From a virus, in IMG/VR virus record IMGVR_UViG_3300009177_000028, positions 140,388 to 204,387 of that record: 64,000 nt of DNA; one strand, 5' to 3'. The position numbers and the translations under genes were made by a program. This document shows positions 1 to 8,732 of this stretch, one piece after another. The number at the start of each line of letters is the position of its first letter. Positions within the stretch are counted from its first letter, which is position 1. The notes under the pieces are model-generated. The model saw only the letters and a program-made list of their open reading frames with translations, did not search any database and was not told the origin of the DNA.

Positions 1-102
1 TCGGTTCCTCGTGTAGGTAAAAAAGACTCTGCTAGGGTCCGTAGGTGGGCAACTGGTGCAAACTTAAAAGTAGGTAATTCAGACATTTTTCCTCGAATAT
101 AA
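1..102 (+). CDS. C-terminal end of a gene cut by the window edge
   Basis: Frame 1 is open from base 1 and ends with TAA at 100-102, giving 33 residues ending NSDIFPRI. The tail is basic and polar (GKKDSARVRRW). The upstream part lies outside the window, so no family can be named. Its AT-rich codon use matches the following left-compartment genes. Confidence 0.6.
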   Translation, partial: SVPRVGKKDSARVRRWATGANLKVGNSDIFPRI

Positions 103-158
103 TGGGCTAAAGTAATTGTTTGTCTTTATCTGTCAAGGGTATAAAATCTCATATAATT

Positions 159-716
159 ATGTTCTTCCCGCCAGCAATTATTTTCATTAACTCTGATCCG
201 CTAGACATTACACCTGATGGCTATTTCGTTGACGGCTATTCTGTTAATCCTGATGGGTATATTAATGATCTAACTAGAAATACCTTAGAAACTCAGTTAT
301 TCATTACTGAGACAATCACATTAAAAGAGTTTAATGGAAGAGTTTCTGTTGATCCTAATTATCCTTTTGCGGTTCATGCTCAGGGCTTGAGGGTAATGGT
401 AATTTTGCCAGATTTTCGCGATTACACCAACCGACAGTTGGCGGACCTAGTGCTCTTCTATAGCCACGGTATGGTGACTGTTGAAAAAAATAGATATGGA
501 CCACCCGGTCTTACGCTCCCAATTATAAGACTTAATATTTTCGATCTGTTGCGAGATGTTGGATCTAAATATGTTGTTATCCTACCCATTACTGCTACCA
601 AACCACCACGTAGTTTAGGGGGTATTGTAGTTGATGAATTAGCAGATAGTAGTGGAGTCCATGACCCAAATCCGGATAATGAATATAATAACCCAGATTT
701 TATTAATCGAAAGTAA
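159..716 (+). CDS. hypothetical protein, left compartment
   Basis: About 185 residues from ATG 159; an in-frame TTG at 120 would add 13, and neither has a clear ribosome binding site. The N-terminus is hydrophobic (MFFPPAIIFIN) and followed by Asp/Gly/Tyr-rich repeats (TPDGYFVDGYSVNPDGY), then alternating hydrophobic strands (VMVILPDF, YVVILPI) suggesting a beta-rich fold. The C-terminus is acidic and Asn-rich. Family not recognised; the beta-rich sequence would fit a virion or surface protein, but that is a guess. Confidence 0.6.
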   Translation: MFFPPAIIFINSDPLDITPDGYFVDGYSVNPDGYINDLTRNTLETQLFITETITLKEFNGRVSVDPNYPFAVHAQGLRVMVILPDFRDYTNRQLADLVLFYSHGMVTVEKNRYGPPGLTLPIIRLNIFDLLRDVGSKYVVILPITATKPPRSLGGIVVDELADSSGVHDPNPDNEYNNPDFINRK

Positions 717-763
717 AAACCGGGCATAATGGTGTATAATTTGTAGTCTTTTTAATAGGTGCC

Positions 764-1321
764 ATGATGAGTAAATACGATAAGTTAATTAAGAAGGTCG
801 AAGTTTTCGAAAAACTAGCAGTTTACGGCGATCGTTCTAACTTTTTAAAGGCTCTTGCCCAAGAAGTTACCCCTACTGTAGGTGGAACGCCAGAAGCCGA
901 TGCATATTTAGCACAATTTCCTCAGAATTCATCTGCACCACCTGCACCAGCTAAACCACAATTGCCATCAATCCCACTAGATGTCCAAGAAATGTTAAGC
1001 AAAATTGTCACCGTTGAAGGTGTCGGATTACCTTTGCAAAATGACGGACAAATTGGTTCAAAAACTAAGCAAGCATTAGATGCTTTTAGAAAAAAGTTTA
1101 ATGTTCCGGGAAACTTTAGCGATCAAGATACCTTTGGTGTAATTAAAAACACCTATAACAGAGATCCAGATAGATACGGTAAACTTTCTACCCCAGGTAA
1201 AGCGCAACCAAAAGCAGCACCAGCTCCAGCTCAACCTCAAGTGCGCGATTTAGATGATGCCTACAAGGCTCAACAAGAGTATTATAAAAAGCAGAGTATT
1301 CCACCAGGTGTTAAAGGATAA
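764..1321 (+). CDS. peptidoglycan-binding-like domain protein with Pro/Ala linkers
   Basis: 185 residues. The start is ATGATG; the second ATG (767) is better spaced from an upstream AGG. N-terminal helix (KYDKLIKKVEVFEKLAVYGDR), a Pro/Ala linker at about 60-68, then a domain at about 75-120 with the PG_binding_1 pattern (DVQEML..V....LP.. NDGQIGSKTKQALDAFRKKF). A second Pro/Ala linker (about 145-160) precedes a Lys/Tyr-rich tail. By family the central domain binds cell-wall polymers. No catalytic domain is present, so an adaptor or virion-associated role is inferred. It lies just before a strong terminator. Confidence 0.65.
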   Translation: MMSKYDKLIKKVEVFEKLAVYGDRSNFLKALAQEVTPTVGGTPEADAYLAQFPQNSSAPPAPAKPQLPSIPLDVQEMLSKIVTVEGVGLPLQNDGQIGSKTKQALDAFRKKFNVPGNFSDQDTFGVIKNTYNRDPDRYGKLSTPGKAQPKAAPAPAQPQVRDLDDAYKAQQEYYKKQSIPPGVKG

Positions 1322-1400
1322 CTAAGATAGGATCCCTATCTGAGTTTGAAAGTTCGGATAGAACGCAGGAACTCGACCGATTCTTAACTTAAAATTTCTT

Positions 1401-1436
1401 GGCGGTGAATTTCATGGATTCACCGCCTTTATTTTT
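1401..1436 (+). terminator. rho-independent terminator
   Basis: Perfect 10-bp stem GGCGGTGAAT/ATTCACCGCC (1401-1410 and 1418-1427) with a 7-nt loop, followed by TTTATTTTT. It ends the transcript of the peptidoglycan-binding-like gene. Confidence 0.85.
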
Positions 1437-1452
1437 GGCCTTAGCGAACTCC

Positions 1453-1476
1453 TTCTCGACAAAAGAATGGGGGATC
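1453..1476 (+). promoter_or_regulatory. 24-nt motif shared with 45569-45592
   Basis: TTCTCGACAAA.GAATG.GGGATC matches 22 of 24 bases with the copy at 45569. Both copies lie upstream of a gene start (24-30 nt and 41 nt). TCGACA followed 16 nt later by TATAGG could be a -35/-10 pair here, but the conserved block extends between them, so a regulator site or a dedicated promoter class is possible. The first gene of the paralogue array follows. Confidence 0.55.
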
Positions 1477-1499
1477 ATATAGGGGGATCAGTTATATTG

Positions 1500-2183
1500 A
1501 TGATCATGCGCCCCCAAACATTTGATCAGCTATTCCGATTCAGATCCCATTGTCTATGTGGATCTGAACTATCTACATTCTTTCCATATGGATCAAAGCT
1601 AAGAGACGATTATACATTCGTTAATTCTGTCGGTAGTCATCACATTGATGAGACTAGTAGTAAAGTAGTCTTCCTGTGCAACCTAACCGCCAATACCTCT
1701 CCCTATGGGCGAGTAGATTTCATGATGGAATGTTATGTTTCATCTCCTACTTTTAAATTGACGGCGACTAAAGAGTCCAAGAATATAATGTCCGCAGAAG
1801 ATTTCGTGAAGATTCATTTCACGGAGGATATTCAACAGGCGCAATGTATTACTTTAAAACGTATATGCTCTAAGGGAAACCTATGTGATTATCATTATGG
1901 TCTTTCCACCCAGCCCATTCTTTTTGATTTCAAGAGGAAAGAAATTAAACCAATTGATCTGGCTGAAGAATCATTTAGGATCAAGAATGATAAAGGTCTT
2001 GGATTCTACTTTAGAACCAATTTCACTGACGGGACAACTACCATTACCTACACTTCCCCGCATTCAGCCTTCGTAATTGGGACGCAGGAATCTATACAAA
2101 TGAAATCCGAAAAATTCCTCAAGTACCCGCTGAACCGAGAATTTTTATTAAATAAGGTTAAAACATTGCTCCTGTTTTCTTGA
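1500..2183 (+). CDS. zinc-knuckle/FS array protein 1 (long form)
   Basis: 227 residues from ATG 1500; ATG 1506 would align better with its paralogues, in which the first Cys falls at residue 13-17. AGGGGG at 1481-1486 is a weak ribosome binding site. The knuckle is CLC at 18-20, with a second cluster CSKGNLC mid-protein. It ends LLNKVKTLLLFS. Stop is TGA without an overlapping start, yet the Phe-Ser end is kept, coded TTT TCT. Founder position of the array, just after the shared 24-nt motif. Confidence 0.75.
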   Translation: MIMRPQTFDQLFRFRSHCLCGSELSTFFPYGSKLRDDYTFVNSVGSHHIDETSSKVVFLCNLTANTSPYGRVDFMMECYVSSPTFKLTATKESKNIMSAEDFVKIHFTEDIQQAQCITLKRICSKGNLCDYHYGLSTQPILFDFKRKEIKPIDLAEESFRIKNDKGLGFYFRTNFTDGTTTITYTSPHSAFVIGTQESIQMKSEKFLKYPLNREFLLNKVKTLLLFS

Positions 2184-2224
2184 CCGCCCGTGGTTATACT
2201 ATTTGGGCAGAGGTAAAAGTAACC

Positions 2225-3064
2225 ATGAAACGTCTCGGACCTATTTTATTCATTTCTGCGGTAGTATGTGTATCGTGTACACACGAAGATAATAAGAAGC
2301 TTTCTCCCACGGAAGATGTGCTCCGGCCATCCCTACCGCCAACAAGCTCGGTTGGACTTCCCCAAACCGCCCCTACAGTAGACGCCGCCCCAGCAGGTAA
2401 ATGCCCGGCAGATATGGTGGAAGTGGAGGGTGATTTCTGTCCTAACGTAGATCAAACCTGTATTAAGGTTGATAAGAGTATTCACAACGTTAACGGCTAT
2501 GCTAAGTGTGATGAATTTGCCCCCACCAAATGCTTATCGAAGCAACGAGTCCATATGCATTTTTGTATGGATCGTTATGAATGGCCAAATAAAAAAGAGG
2601 CCCGCCCATTGGTTATGCTAACCTGGAATGATATGAAACGTGAATGTGGGCAGATTGGTAAGAGAATCTGTGTAGATCATGAGTGGTCTCTGGCGTGTGA
2701 AGGGCCTGAAATTCTTCCCTATCCGTATGGGTTGGTGCGAGACGCCACCGCCTGTAATATCGACCATCCGCAAAAGCCTGATGCCAATATCAATAACATG
2801 AGCAAAGAGAATGTGGAATATCTATGGCAGGGCGTTTCTTCTGGTTCCATGGAAAGATGCGTTTCACCTTATGGCGTCCATGATATGACCGGGAACGTAG
2901 ACGAAAGCGTAGTCAATTCTGAGGGCAATCCATATCACAGCGCTGAGATGGGCGGTCATTGGGTAAAAGGTGCCCGCAATAGGTGCCGCCCCAAAACAAC
3001 CATTCATAATGAAGACTTTGCCTTTTATGAAATCGGCGGCCGTTGCTGCAAAGATATCAAATGA
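2225..3064 (+). CDS. lipoprotein with formylglycine-generating-enzyme (FGE) fold
   Basis: 279 residues from ATG 2225 (AGAGG upstream). A signal peptide ends at a weak lipobox, VCVSC, so it should be an outer-envelope lipoprotein. The mature part has the FGE-sulfatase pattern common in Myxococcota: HFCMDRYEW, GKRICVDHEWSLACEGP, YPYG, SPYGVHDMTGNV and a terminal GGRCCKD. The usual Trp after GNV.E is replaced by Ser (GNVDES), so catalysis is doubtful; many members are non-enzymatic surface modules. Its stop overlaps the next array gene by ATGA, tying it into the array transcript. Confidence 0.8.
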   Translation: MKRLGPILFISAVVCVSCTHEDNKKLSPTEDVLRPSLPPTSSVGLPQTAPTVDAAPAGKCPADMVEVEGDFCPNVDQTCIKVDKSIHNVNGYAKCDEFAPTKCLSKQRVHMHFCMDRYEWPNKKEARPLVMLTWNDMKRECGQIGKRICVDHEWSLACEGPEILPYPYGLVRDATACNIDHPQKPDANINNMSKENVEYLWQGVSSGSMERCVSPYGVHDMTGNVDESVVNSEGNPYHSAEMGGHWVKGARNRCRPKTTIHNEDFAFYEIGGRCCKDIK

Positions 3065-3708
3065 ACCTAACAGAGTTTGTGGAGTATAGGGAACAATGCC
3101 CTATTTGTGATTCCAAACTCCACTTCATTTTTCATTCTAAAAAGTGGCAAAGCATGCGATATGAAGATGATCGCTTACTTGTAATTTTTCGCATGGACTC
3201 CATTAAAAAGCACCAGCAAGACTATAAGGTAGGCTACTCATTTGGAATGAAAGATAATTCTTGGTATGTAGAGTTCTTTTCTAAAGATCAAAAGAGGTTT
3301 GAAGAAGAATCTCCAGAGCACCTGCGTAATAGGTTTAAAGAATTAGATAAGAACTTAAAATACTACCGATTTTACAAGTACTGTACATCTTGTTGTCGTT
3401 ATAATTACTCTTCTAATACCTTTATGTTAAATCAGAAAACTGGCCATATAGACAATTTATGCTTGGGTAACGAGTATTTTGGATTGTCACTTCCATTGGA
3501 GGATGGTAGGTACCGCATCTGTAAATTAAATAATGACTACATATTAAATATGAGTTCAATCTCTTTCTCTAAGGAAAAGAGTAACGTGTGGGCTAGGGCA
3601 GACTCATCAACGAATGAGATGAGTTTTATTCAGATTCCAAGTCTGATTAAGTTTACTACTCATGATGAAACCATTGCCCGAATTAATAAGCTAATGGTCT
3701 TCTCTTAA
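3061..3708 (+). CDS. zinc-knuckle/FS array protein 2 (long form)
   Basis: 215 residues. Start is ATG 3061 in an ATGA overlap with the upstream stop; an upstream in-frame TTG is unlikely. Helix NLTEFVEYREQ leads to CPIC (13-16); the second cluster is C108, C111, C112 (CTSCC), at the same residue numbers as in array protein 3. Ends IARINKLMVFS with TAA. Convergent with, and overlapping by 4 nt, the minus-strand gene that follows. Confidence 0.8.
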   Translation: MNLTEFVEYREQCPICDSKLHFIFHSKKWQSMRYEDDRLLVIFRMDSIKKHQQDYKVGYSFGMKDNSWYVEFFSKDQKRFEEESPEHLRNRFKELDKNLKYYRFYKYCTSCCRYNYSSNTFMLNQKTGHIDNLCLGNEYFGLSLPLEDGRYRICKLNNDYILNMSSISFSKEKSNVWARADSSTNEMSFIQIPSLIKFTTHDETIARINKLMVFS

Positions 3709-4235
3709 AGGAAAGCGCCCATCTTTTTAATGGCTTGCATCCATCTAATAATGTCTACCACAGTATCTACTGGAACATTTTGGGCAGAGCTAGAAATGCC
3801 GTTATCAAACCATTGAAGCCACTTTCTACCAAAGAATCTATTATCTTTAGACCAATCCATTCGGAAATCCATGTTGCAAGGATTACCTGATGGAGTTTTG
3901 TATTTCTTCTCCCAGACCTCAATGTCCATGGTAAGGTCTACGCCTTTCCCAAATTTATCTGGATAGCCATGGTATCTTTCAATCTTAATTAGGAAGTCAC
4001 CCACCTTTATATTCATGCACTTATATAATGCCTCTTGGATGCTGTCTTTCCTGCATTTGGTTACATCCACTACCCCATGATGGTTATGTATTCTAATCTT
4101 TTCTTTGGCAGGTGGGTCAGCCCAGATCCAGGCTTCATCCGGTGGGTTTAAAGGCTCATCCTCATCCGAGTCGTATTGCTGATCGGTTAACTCCTCTAAA
4201 AGTTTGAGGTATTCTTCTTTAGAAATGGAAGTCAT
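3705..4235 (-). CDS. hypothetical acidic protein, minus strand
   Basis: 176 residues, ATG at 4235. Acidic Asp/Glu/Pro N-terminus (SDEDEPLNPPDE), then a Trp-rich body (AWIWADPP, KWLQWFDNG). Its C-terminus VVDIIRWMQAIKKMGAFL resembles that of the minus-strand gene at 8298-8732 (IDIIMYVKRLNNLKMFL), so the two may be distant relatives. It is transcribed divergently from the kinase-fold gene, with a 12-bp palindrome between them. Family unknown. Confidence 0.65.
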   Translation of the reverse strand: MTSISKEEYLKLLEELTDQQYDSDEDEPLNPPDEAWIWADPPAKEKIRIHNHHGVVDVTKCRKDSIQEALYKCMNIKVGDFLIKIERYHGYPDKFGKGVDLTMDIEVWEKKYKTPSGNPCNMDFRMDWSKDNRFFGRKWLQWFDNGISSSAQNVPVDTVVDIIRWMQAIKKMGAFL

Positions 4236-4250
4236 GGCTTATTATTAAAT

Positions 4251-4262
4251 ATAACCGGTTAT
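4251..4262. promoter_or_regulatory. 12-bp palindrome in a divergent intergenic region
   Basis: ATAACCGGTTAT is a perfect palindrome centred in the 48-bp AT-rich gap between the divergent genes at 4235 and 4284, where an operator controlling both would be expected. Inference from position and symmetry only. Confidence 0.4.
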
Positions 4263-4283
4263 TAATAAATTTGTATTTAATAC

Positions 4284-4940
4284 ATGGACGCTAACAAGTT
4301 ACTTAAAAGGGCCATTTACTTTCATTCATTGGCCACTTCTAGCGAAGAGATGCCAGACAATTCTAAGGACTTGAAAACTATTCTCAAGAATATAGAAGGT
4401 CTGGAAAACTACAACTCTCGCAAGGAATATGCAGAAAAGAACCTAAAGCATTTGTCTTCAAGCTCTTCTCGTATCGTCTATTCTACCAGTAAAGATACTA
4501 TTATTAAGTTAGCTAAGAATGATAAAGGTATTGCTCAGAATAAAGCTGAGTGCAACCCTAAGATGAAGTCTAAGTTTTTGAACGAAGTAATCGGTCATGC
4601 CACCAATTATTCTTGGATGGAGACCCATTATTTGGATAAGATCACGGCCAAGGAATTTAATGAGATGACTGGGCTTGATTTTGATGATTTTGGAGAAAGT
4701 ATCCGTTATGGTTTAAAAAATGTTTCCGGCAACACTGACAAAGAAAAGCCAGCTAACTTCGACAAAGTGTCGGAATCGGAAATATATAAGGAGATGTTTA
4801 GGATCGGTAAAGAGTTCAAGCTAATGCCAGGTGACTTAGCAAGAATCTCTTCTTGGGGGACTAAAGATGGCCGCCCAGTTCTTATCGATGCTGGTCTTAC
4901 CAAAGACGTATTCTCCGAGTATTATGAATCTTCCTCATGA
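4284..4940 (+). CDS. protein-kinase-fold protein
   Basis: 218 residues from ATG 4284. A Ser-rich loop SSSSSRIVY (58-66) stands where the glycine loop is expected, followed by TIIKLAKN with candidate ATP-binding Lys75 and QNKAE. Near the C-terminus DLARISSWG and RPVLIDAGLTKDVFSEYY match the catalytic-to-DFG region of small kinase-like proteins seen in large phages (LID.GLT in place of DFG). By family it may phosphorylate a protein or be a pseudokinase. It overlaps the next array gene by ATGA. Confidence 0.6.
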   Translation: MDANKLLKRAIYFHSLATSSEEMPDNSKDLKTILKNIEGLENYNSRKEYAEKNLKHLSSSSSRIVYSTSKDTIIKLAKNDKGIAQNKAECNPKMKSKFLNEVIGHATNYSWMETHYLDKITAKEFNEMTGLDFDDFGESIRYGLKNVSGNTDKEKPANFDKVSESEIYKEMFRIGKEFKLMPGDLARISSWGTKDGRPVLIDAGLTKDVFSEYYESSS

Positions 4941-5536
4941 TTAAATTTTCTTCTTTCAAAGAAGCCATTAACTACCAGCCCGTATGTCCGTTATGTCGTA
5001 GCCAACTACACATTAACGATAGAGATTTGGCCGCTGACTATGGCTTCGAATACCGTGGCGATAAACGTGAGAGAATCTCTTTCTTCGTTAACCGACGAGA
5101 AGATGATACTCTAACTATTGATCCGGAAACTGATGAAGTTGAACTACTTTATGCTAACAGAATGCCACCCAGTATTCCTAATTACAACAGTCCAACACAT
5201 TACACTAACCCTCCAAAAGCATACAATGGAAGATTTCTTCACGCTCTAACTATTGATTGTAAGAGCTGCTGTCAATATGGTTTTACTCTACAACTTCATT
5301 TTGATTTGACAGAACAAAAGTTAGCTTCTGCCTTTCTAAATTCTGAAACCGTAAATATTACGGAATGTGAAATGGTACATGAAATCAAGAATATTTATGC
5401 TACCGAAAAGACTCACTATACTTATTTCCCAAGGGACGGTAGCTGCAAGCAAACCACTCTCCCTTTGATTGCTTTAGACTTATCTAATCCATTAGAGACG
5501 GTGGCGCGCATTCGTAAGCTATTAATTTTTTCATGA
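4937..5536 (+). CDS. zinc-knuckle/FS array protein 3 (long form)
   Basis: 199 residues, ATG in an ATGA overlap. CPLC at 17-20; CKSCC at 108-112, same spacing and cluster as array protein 2, which makes these two the closest visible pair. Ends VARIRKLLIFS, coded TTT TCA TGA, overlapping the next start. Confidence 0.85.
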   Translation: MIKFSSFKEAINYQPVCPLCRSQLHINDRDLAADYGFEYRGDKRERISFFVNRREDDTLTIDPETDEVELLYANRMPPSIPNYNSPTHYTNPPKAYNGRFLHALTIDCKSCCQYGFTLQLHFDLTEQKLASAFLNSETVNITECEMVHEIKNIYATEKTHYTYFPRDGSCKQTTLPLIALDLSNPLETVARIRKLLIFS

Positions 5537-6240
5537 GCCTTTCTGAGTTTTTAACATTTAGTCAGCAGTGTCCCATTTGCGGCGAGTCCCTAAACTTGTA
5601 CATGCAATGGATTAATTTTACTTGTTTTAAGGCTACTTTACTGGAACCAAATCTTTATCAATTTGATCCCTTCCTCCGAAATAATATGGTTTTACAACAG
5701 GTGGAGGACGATGATTATATGCTTTTGAAGAACAATGGGGACACCATAGAAACCCAAATGTCCTCCAGCAAGATTCTCCAAGAGGCCAAGAAATACCACA
5801 TATACTTCTTTTATCTTTGCAATCCATTAGGGTTCCAAAAGAAGAAATATGGAGACTATCAAATTAACCTATATAAAGGATGTTACTATCGAGATAGCGC
5901 CATTATGGAATTTCAAAGGAATGAAGACCAAGATAATAAATCTTGGAAATTAACATACCTAGATAAAGATCATAAACATTTATCTAATAAATGTGAATCA
6001 TTCAGTTTTAAACGTACTCTTAATAATATAGAAAGGGTTTATATGCTAGACCTAAACTATGATCAAAAGGTTACTACCATATGGCACTATTCTGTTACGG
6101 AAGAAGAAAAGAAGATTGAGTCATTCGAGCCCAAGATATTTGAAAAGAAGATGCCTCTACTTAAAAATAGACCTAGATTAGGATTAGAAGATAGGGACAA
6201 ACTAATAGATAGATTTGATTCCTGGATTATTATGTCATGA
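5533..6240 (+). CDS. zinc-knuckle/FS array protein 4 (long form, Met-Ser end)
   Basis: 235 residues, longest of the family. CPIC at 13-16; the second site is reduced to single Cys residues (YLCNP at 96, KGCYY later). The C-terminus [11 protein letters not shown] keeps the terminal Ser but has Met for Phe. ATGA overlaps on both sides. Confidence 0.8.
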   Translation: MSLSEFLTFSQQCPICGESLNLYMQWINFTCFKATLLEPNLYQFDPFLRNNMVLQQVEDDDYMLLKNNGDTIETQMSSSKILQEAKKYHIYFFYLCNPLGFQKKKYGDYQINLYKGCYYRDSAIMEFQRNEDQDNKSWKLTYLDKDHKHLSNKCESFSFKRTLNNIERVYMLDLNYDQKVTTIWHYSVTEEEKKIESFEPKIFEKKMPLLKNRPRLGLEDRDKLIDRFDSWIIMS

Positions 6241-6632
6241 GTAAAATTGTACTTTGTCCCGATCACTATTATAATTGTCCCATTTGTGGGAAGCCCTGCG
6301 ATGTGGTAGAGCAGGAAGGGTTTAATTTACAAATTAGGTTGCAAGGCTCATGCCAGGTATTTTATTGCTACAACCCACTTGTCACAGACCCTTTGCATTA
6401 TTATAGTCACATAGTGGAGAAAACCAATCCTAACAAGCTAGCCTTCCATGAGTTCTCCTTAAACCTAGGGAATAAAAGCGTATTATTCTCCAACAACTTT
6501 CTGATTCAGAAGAGCTTAATTAAGAATAACAAAGACTCTAAGCCTCTCGAATTGGGTTTTGTTATCATGCCAGATTTTCCAAACCTTGATTCTCTGAAGA
6601 AAAAAGTTAGAACTGCCATTACATTTTCATGA
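6237..6632 (+). CDS. zinc-knuckle/FS array protein 5
   Basis: 131 residues, first of the short forms. C7, C14, C17, C21 near the N-terminus (CPICGKPC) and a later YCYNP. Ends [12 protein letters not shown]. Its stop overlaps the prfB start by ATGA, so prfB is translationally coupled to it. Confidence 0.85.
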   Translation: MSKIVLCPDHYYNCPICGKPCDVVEQEGFNLQIRLQGSCQVFYCYNPLVTDPLHYYSHIVEKTNPNKLAFHEFSLNLGNKSVLFSNNFLIQKSLIKNNKDSKPLELGFVIMPDFPNLDSLKKKVRTAITFS

Positions 6633-7726
6633 AAACGATACTTCAACTGGTTGAATCCTGTCAGGATAAAGTAAAAATCCTGGAAGAGATGATTCCTGTC
6701 AAAAAACATCAGAATAGACTGGCCGAGCTTGACGAACGAGTCTCGATGGACGGAGATCTATGGAATGATCCAAGAGCCGCTGCCGCCCTTATGAAAGAAA
6801 GGCAAAAGCTATCAGACCTTCTAGAGACTATGAAGTACTTCCATGATCAGTCTGAATTCTACTCTGAATGCTGGAAGGTCATGCCTAATGAAATGGATGA
6901 AATGGTCCCGGCCATGTCCCTGTTAGAAGCGACCATGGATAGCTTTGAGTTTAAACAGATGCTCAAAGACCCAGTAGATGACAGTGCCGCCATTGTATCT
7001 ATCAACGCAGGCGCAGGCGGCCTTGAGGCAGCCAATTGGGTAACCATGCTACTCCGCATGTACTCCCGTTATGCAGATTCTTATAAATTCAAGGTGGAGC
7101 TTCTAGATATGAAGCCTTCCGAAGAACATAGCGCCATCTGTACAGACTCAGTTTCCATTAGGGTAGAAGGCCCATATGCCTACGGGTTTCTAAAGGGTGA
7201 GGCTGGCGTTCATAGGTTGATTCGTAACTCTCCATTCAATGCTGGGGATGCCCGCCATACTTCCTTTGCGGCAGTAGCCGTCACGCCCGACATTGAAGAC
7301 ACTATTGATATCGTCATTAATGAAAAAGATATAGAAATCACCACCATGAGAGCCTCTGGAGCTGGTGGACAGAATGTCAACAAGGTTGAAAGCGCAGTCC
7401 GTTTGAAGCACTTACCAACCGGCATAGTTATCAACTCTCGTTCTGAGCGAGACCAGCATACCAATCGTCGTTTAGCCATGAAGATGTTAAAGGCTAAGCT
7501 ATATGATTTAGAGATGCGCAAGAAGATGTCCGAGAAGGAAAAATATCTGATGAGCATGTCGGATAACGCTTTCGGAAACCAAATGCGTACCTATACTTTG
7601 ACCCCCTATCAGCTTGTCAAGGACGAAAGAACCGACCATCAAGTAAGGGACGCCGACAGCGTCCTAGATGGTGATATCCAAGGGTTCCTTATCTCTTATT
7701 TGCGTTTTAGAGATAAACTATTATAA
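6629..7726 (+). CDS. prfB: peptide chain release factor 2 (RF2)
   Basis: 365 residues, full length. By family RF2 reads UAA and UGA and triggers peptide release on the ribosome. SPF (201-203) is the RF2-specific codon-recognition tripeptide and GGQ (246-248) the catalytic motif; HRLIRNSPF, the HTSFAAV strand and [11 protein letters not shown] are typical. The frame is continuous: the in-frame UGA +1 frameshift site near codon 26 that autoregulates most bacterial prfB genes is absent. It starts in an ATGA overlap inside the paralogue array and ends TAA one base before the next array gene. The array is coupled mainly through UGA stops, the codon RF2 reads. Confidence 0.93.
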   Translation: MKTILQLVESCQDKVKILEEMIPVKKHQNRLAELDERVSMDGDLWNDPRAAAALMKERQKLSDLLETMKYFHDQSEFYSECWKVMPNEMDEMVPAMSLLEATMDSFEFKQMLKDPVDDSAAIVSINAGAGGLEAANWVTMLLRMYSRYADSYKFKVELLDMKPSEEHSAICTDSVSIRVEGPYAYGFLKGEAGVHRLIRNSPFNAGDARHTSFAAVAVTPDIEDTIDIVINEKDIEITTMRASGAGGQNVNKVESAVRLKHLPTGIVINSRSERDQHTNRRLAMKMLKAKLYDLEMRKKMSEKEKYLMSMSDNAFGNQMRTYTLTPYQLVKDERTDHQVRDADSVLDGDIQGFLISYLRFRDKLL

Positions 7727-7727
7727 T

Positions 7728-8303
7728 ATGAAGAAGTTTACTGTCAAGGATTTTATCGCTTACAACAACCCTTGCTTTAGCTGCGGCGAAAGAATATCTT
7801 TTAAAATTGGAATCATTGAAAACACAATAGATGGCATGGCCCATTTAAGGCCCACAGTCGCTCCCGAACATACTGTGGTTGATTTAAAGATTACCTATAA
7901 TAGTAGTTTACAGTTATGGATATTCCATAAGTCTAATAAGATTATCTCATCCAATAATAAAGAATTAACCACCTTCTTATCTAAGAACAATATATTTCTA
8001 CATAGCAGATGTGATAAATGCTATACCAACGTTCAGAGTCAATTCTTAGAGTTTAACCTAGATAAGGGGTTCATTAAACCCGTAGGTATTAGCGAAGAAA
8101 TGATTATCATTACGGATGACAATAATATGTACCACGTGAACTCTTCATTCATAGAAGAGCGAACTAGTGTGGTGGTCGACCGCTTGGATAAAGCAACGCC
8201 AGTCTCCCCGATTAAATTTGAATTACCTCTCTTGCCCATGTATAAGTTCAAGGACAAAGAGCATTTTCTTAATAAGATGAAGACTTATGTTCTGTTCTCA
8301 TAA
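7728..8303 (+). CDS. zinc-knuckle/FS array protein 6 (long form)
   Basis: 191 residues from ATG 7728, one base after the prfB stop; the longer frame from 7668 lies inside prfB and is rejected. CFSC at 16-19 and CDKC at 95-98. Ends LNKMKTYVLFS with TAA. Convergent with the next minus-strand gene, overlapping by 6 nt. Confidence 0.8.
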   Translation: MKKFTVKDFIAYNNPCFSCGERISFKIGIIENTIDGMAHLRPTVAPEHTVVDLKITYNSSLQLWIFHKSNKIISSNNKELTTFLSKNNIFLHSRCDKCYTNVQSQFLEFNLDKGFIKPVGISEEMIIITDDNNMYHVNSSFIEERTSVVVDRLDKATPVSPIKFELPLLPMYKFKDKEHFLNKMKTYVLFS

Positions 8304-8732
8304 GAACATTTTCAAGTTATTCAATCTCTTAACATACATAATAATATCAATTAGATTCTTAATTCTTAGATTATAGTCTTTGTTTAGTTCAGTCCAGTAT
8401 TGATTCTTAAACCTCTTGTCATTACAGAGGTTGATATTGTAAATGGAACTGCCTGAACGGGAGCGCTCATAAATAGCTACACGGAAGCGGCCGTATTCTT
8501 TAAGACGCTCTCTGTCTTTAGATGAATCAAGCGAGGAAAACAGCAAGCGAATTTGATACATACCAACCATGATGTCGTTCTCGACTAAGGTGTATGTAGT
8601 GGAATCTGGTAATTGAACTAACTCTCGGACTTCGGCCTTGCGGAGGGCTTCCTTGATTTTGTTCTTGGAAATCTTCTCTTTACTAAAGTCTAGAATGGTT
8701 CTGAATTCTTGCTTGCCTTTAATTAAACTCAT
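8298..8732 (-). CDS. hypothetical protein, minus strand
   Basis: 144 residues, Lys/Arg-rich N-terminal helices (KEKISKNKIKEALRKAE), then a beta-rich middle (GMYQIRLLFSSLD, GRFRVAIYERS). The C-terminal IDIIMYVKRLNNLKMFL resembles the end of the gene at 3705-4235. Start overlaps the upstream minus-strand gene by 4 nt, so the two form an operon. Unknown family. Confidence 0.65.
   Translation of the reverse strand: MSLIKGKQEFRTILDFSKEKISKNKIKEALRKAEVRELVQLPDSTTYTLVENDIMVGMYQIRLLFSSLDSSKDRERLKEYGRFRVAIYERSRSGSSIYNINLCNDKRFKNQYWTELNKDYNLRIKNLIDIIMYVKRLNNLKMFL

Noticed and set aside
1467-1499. Upstream ATG 1467 as start of the first array gene
   Set aside because: It lies within the shared 24-nt motif, lacks an RBS, and adds residues absent from paralogues.
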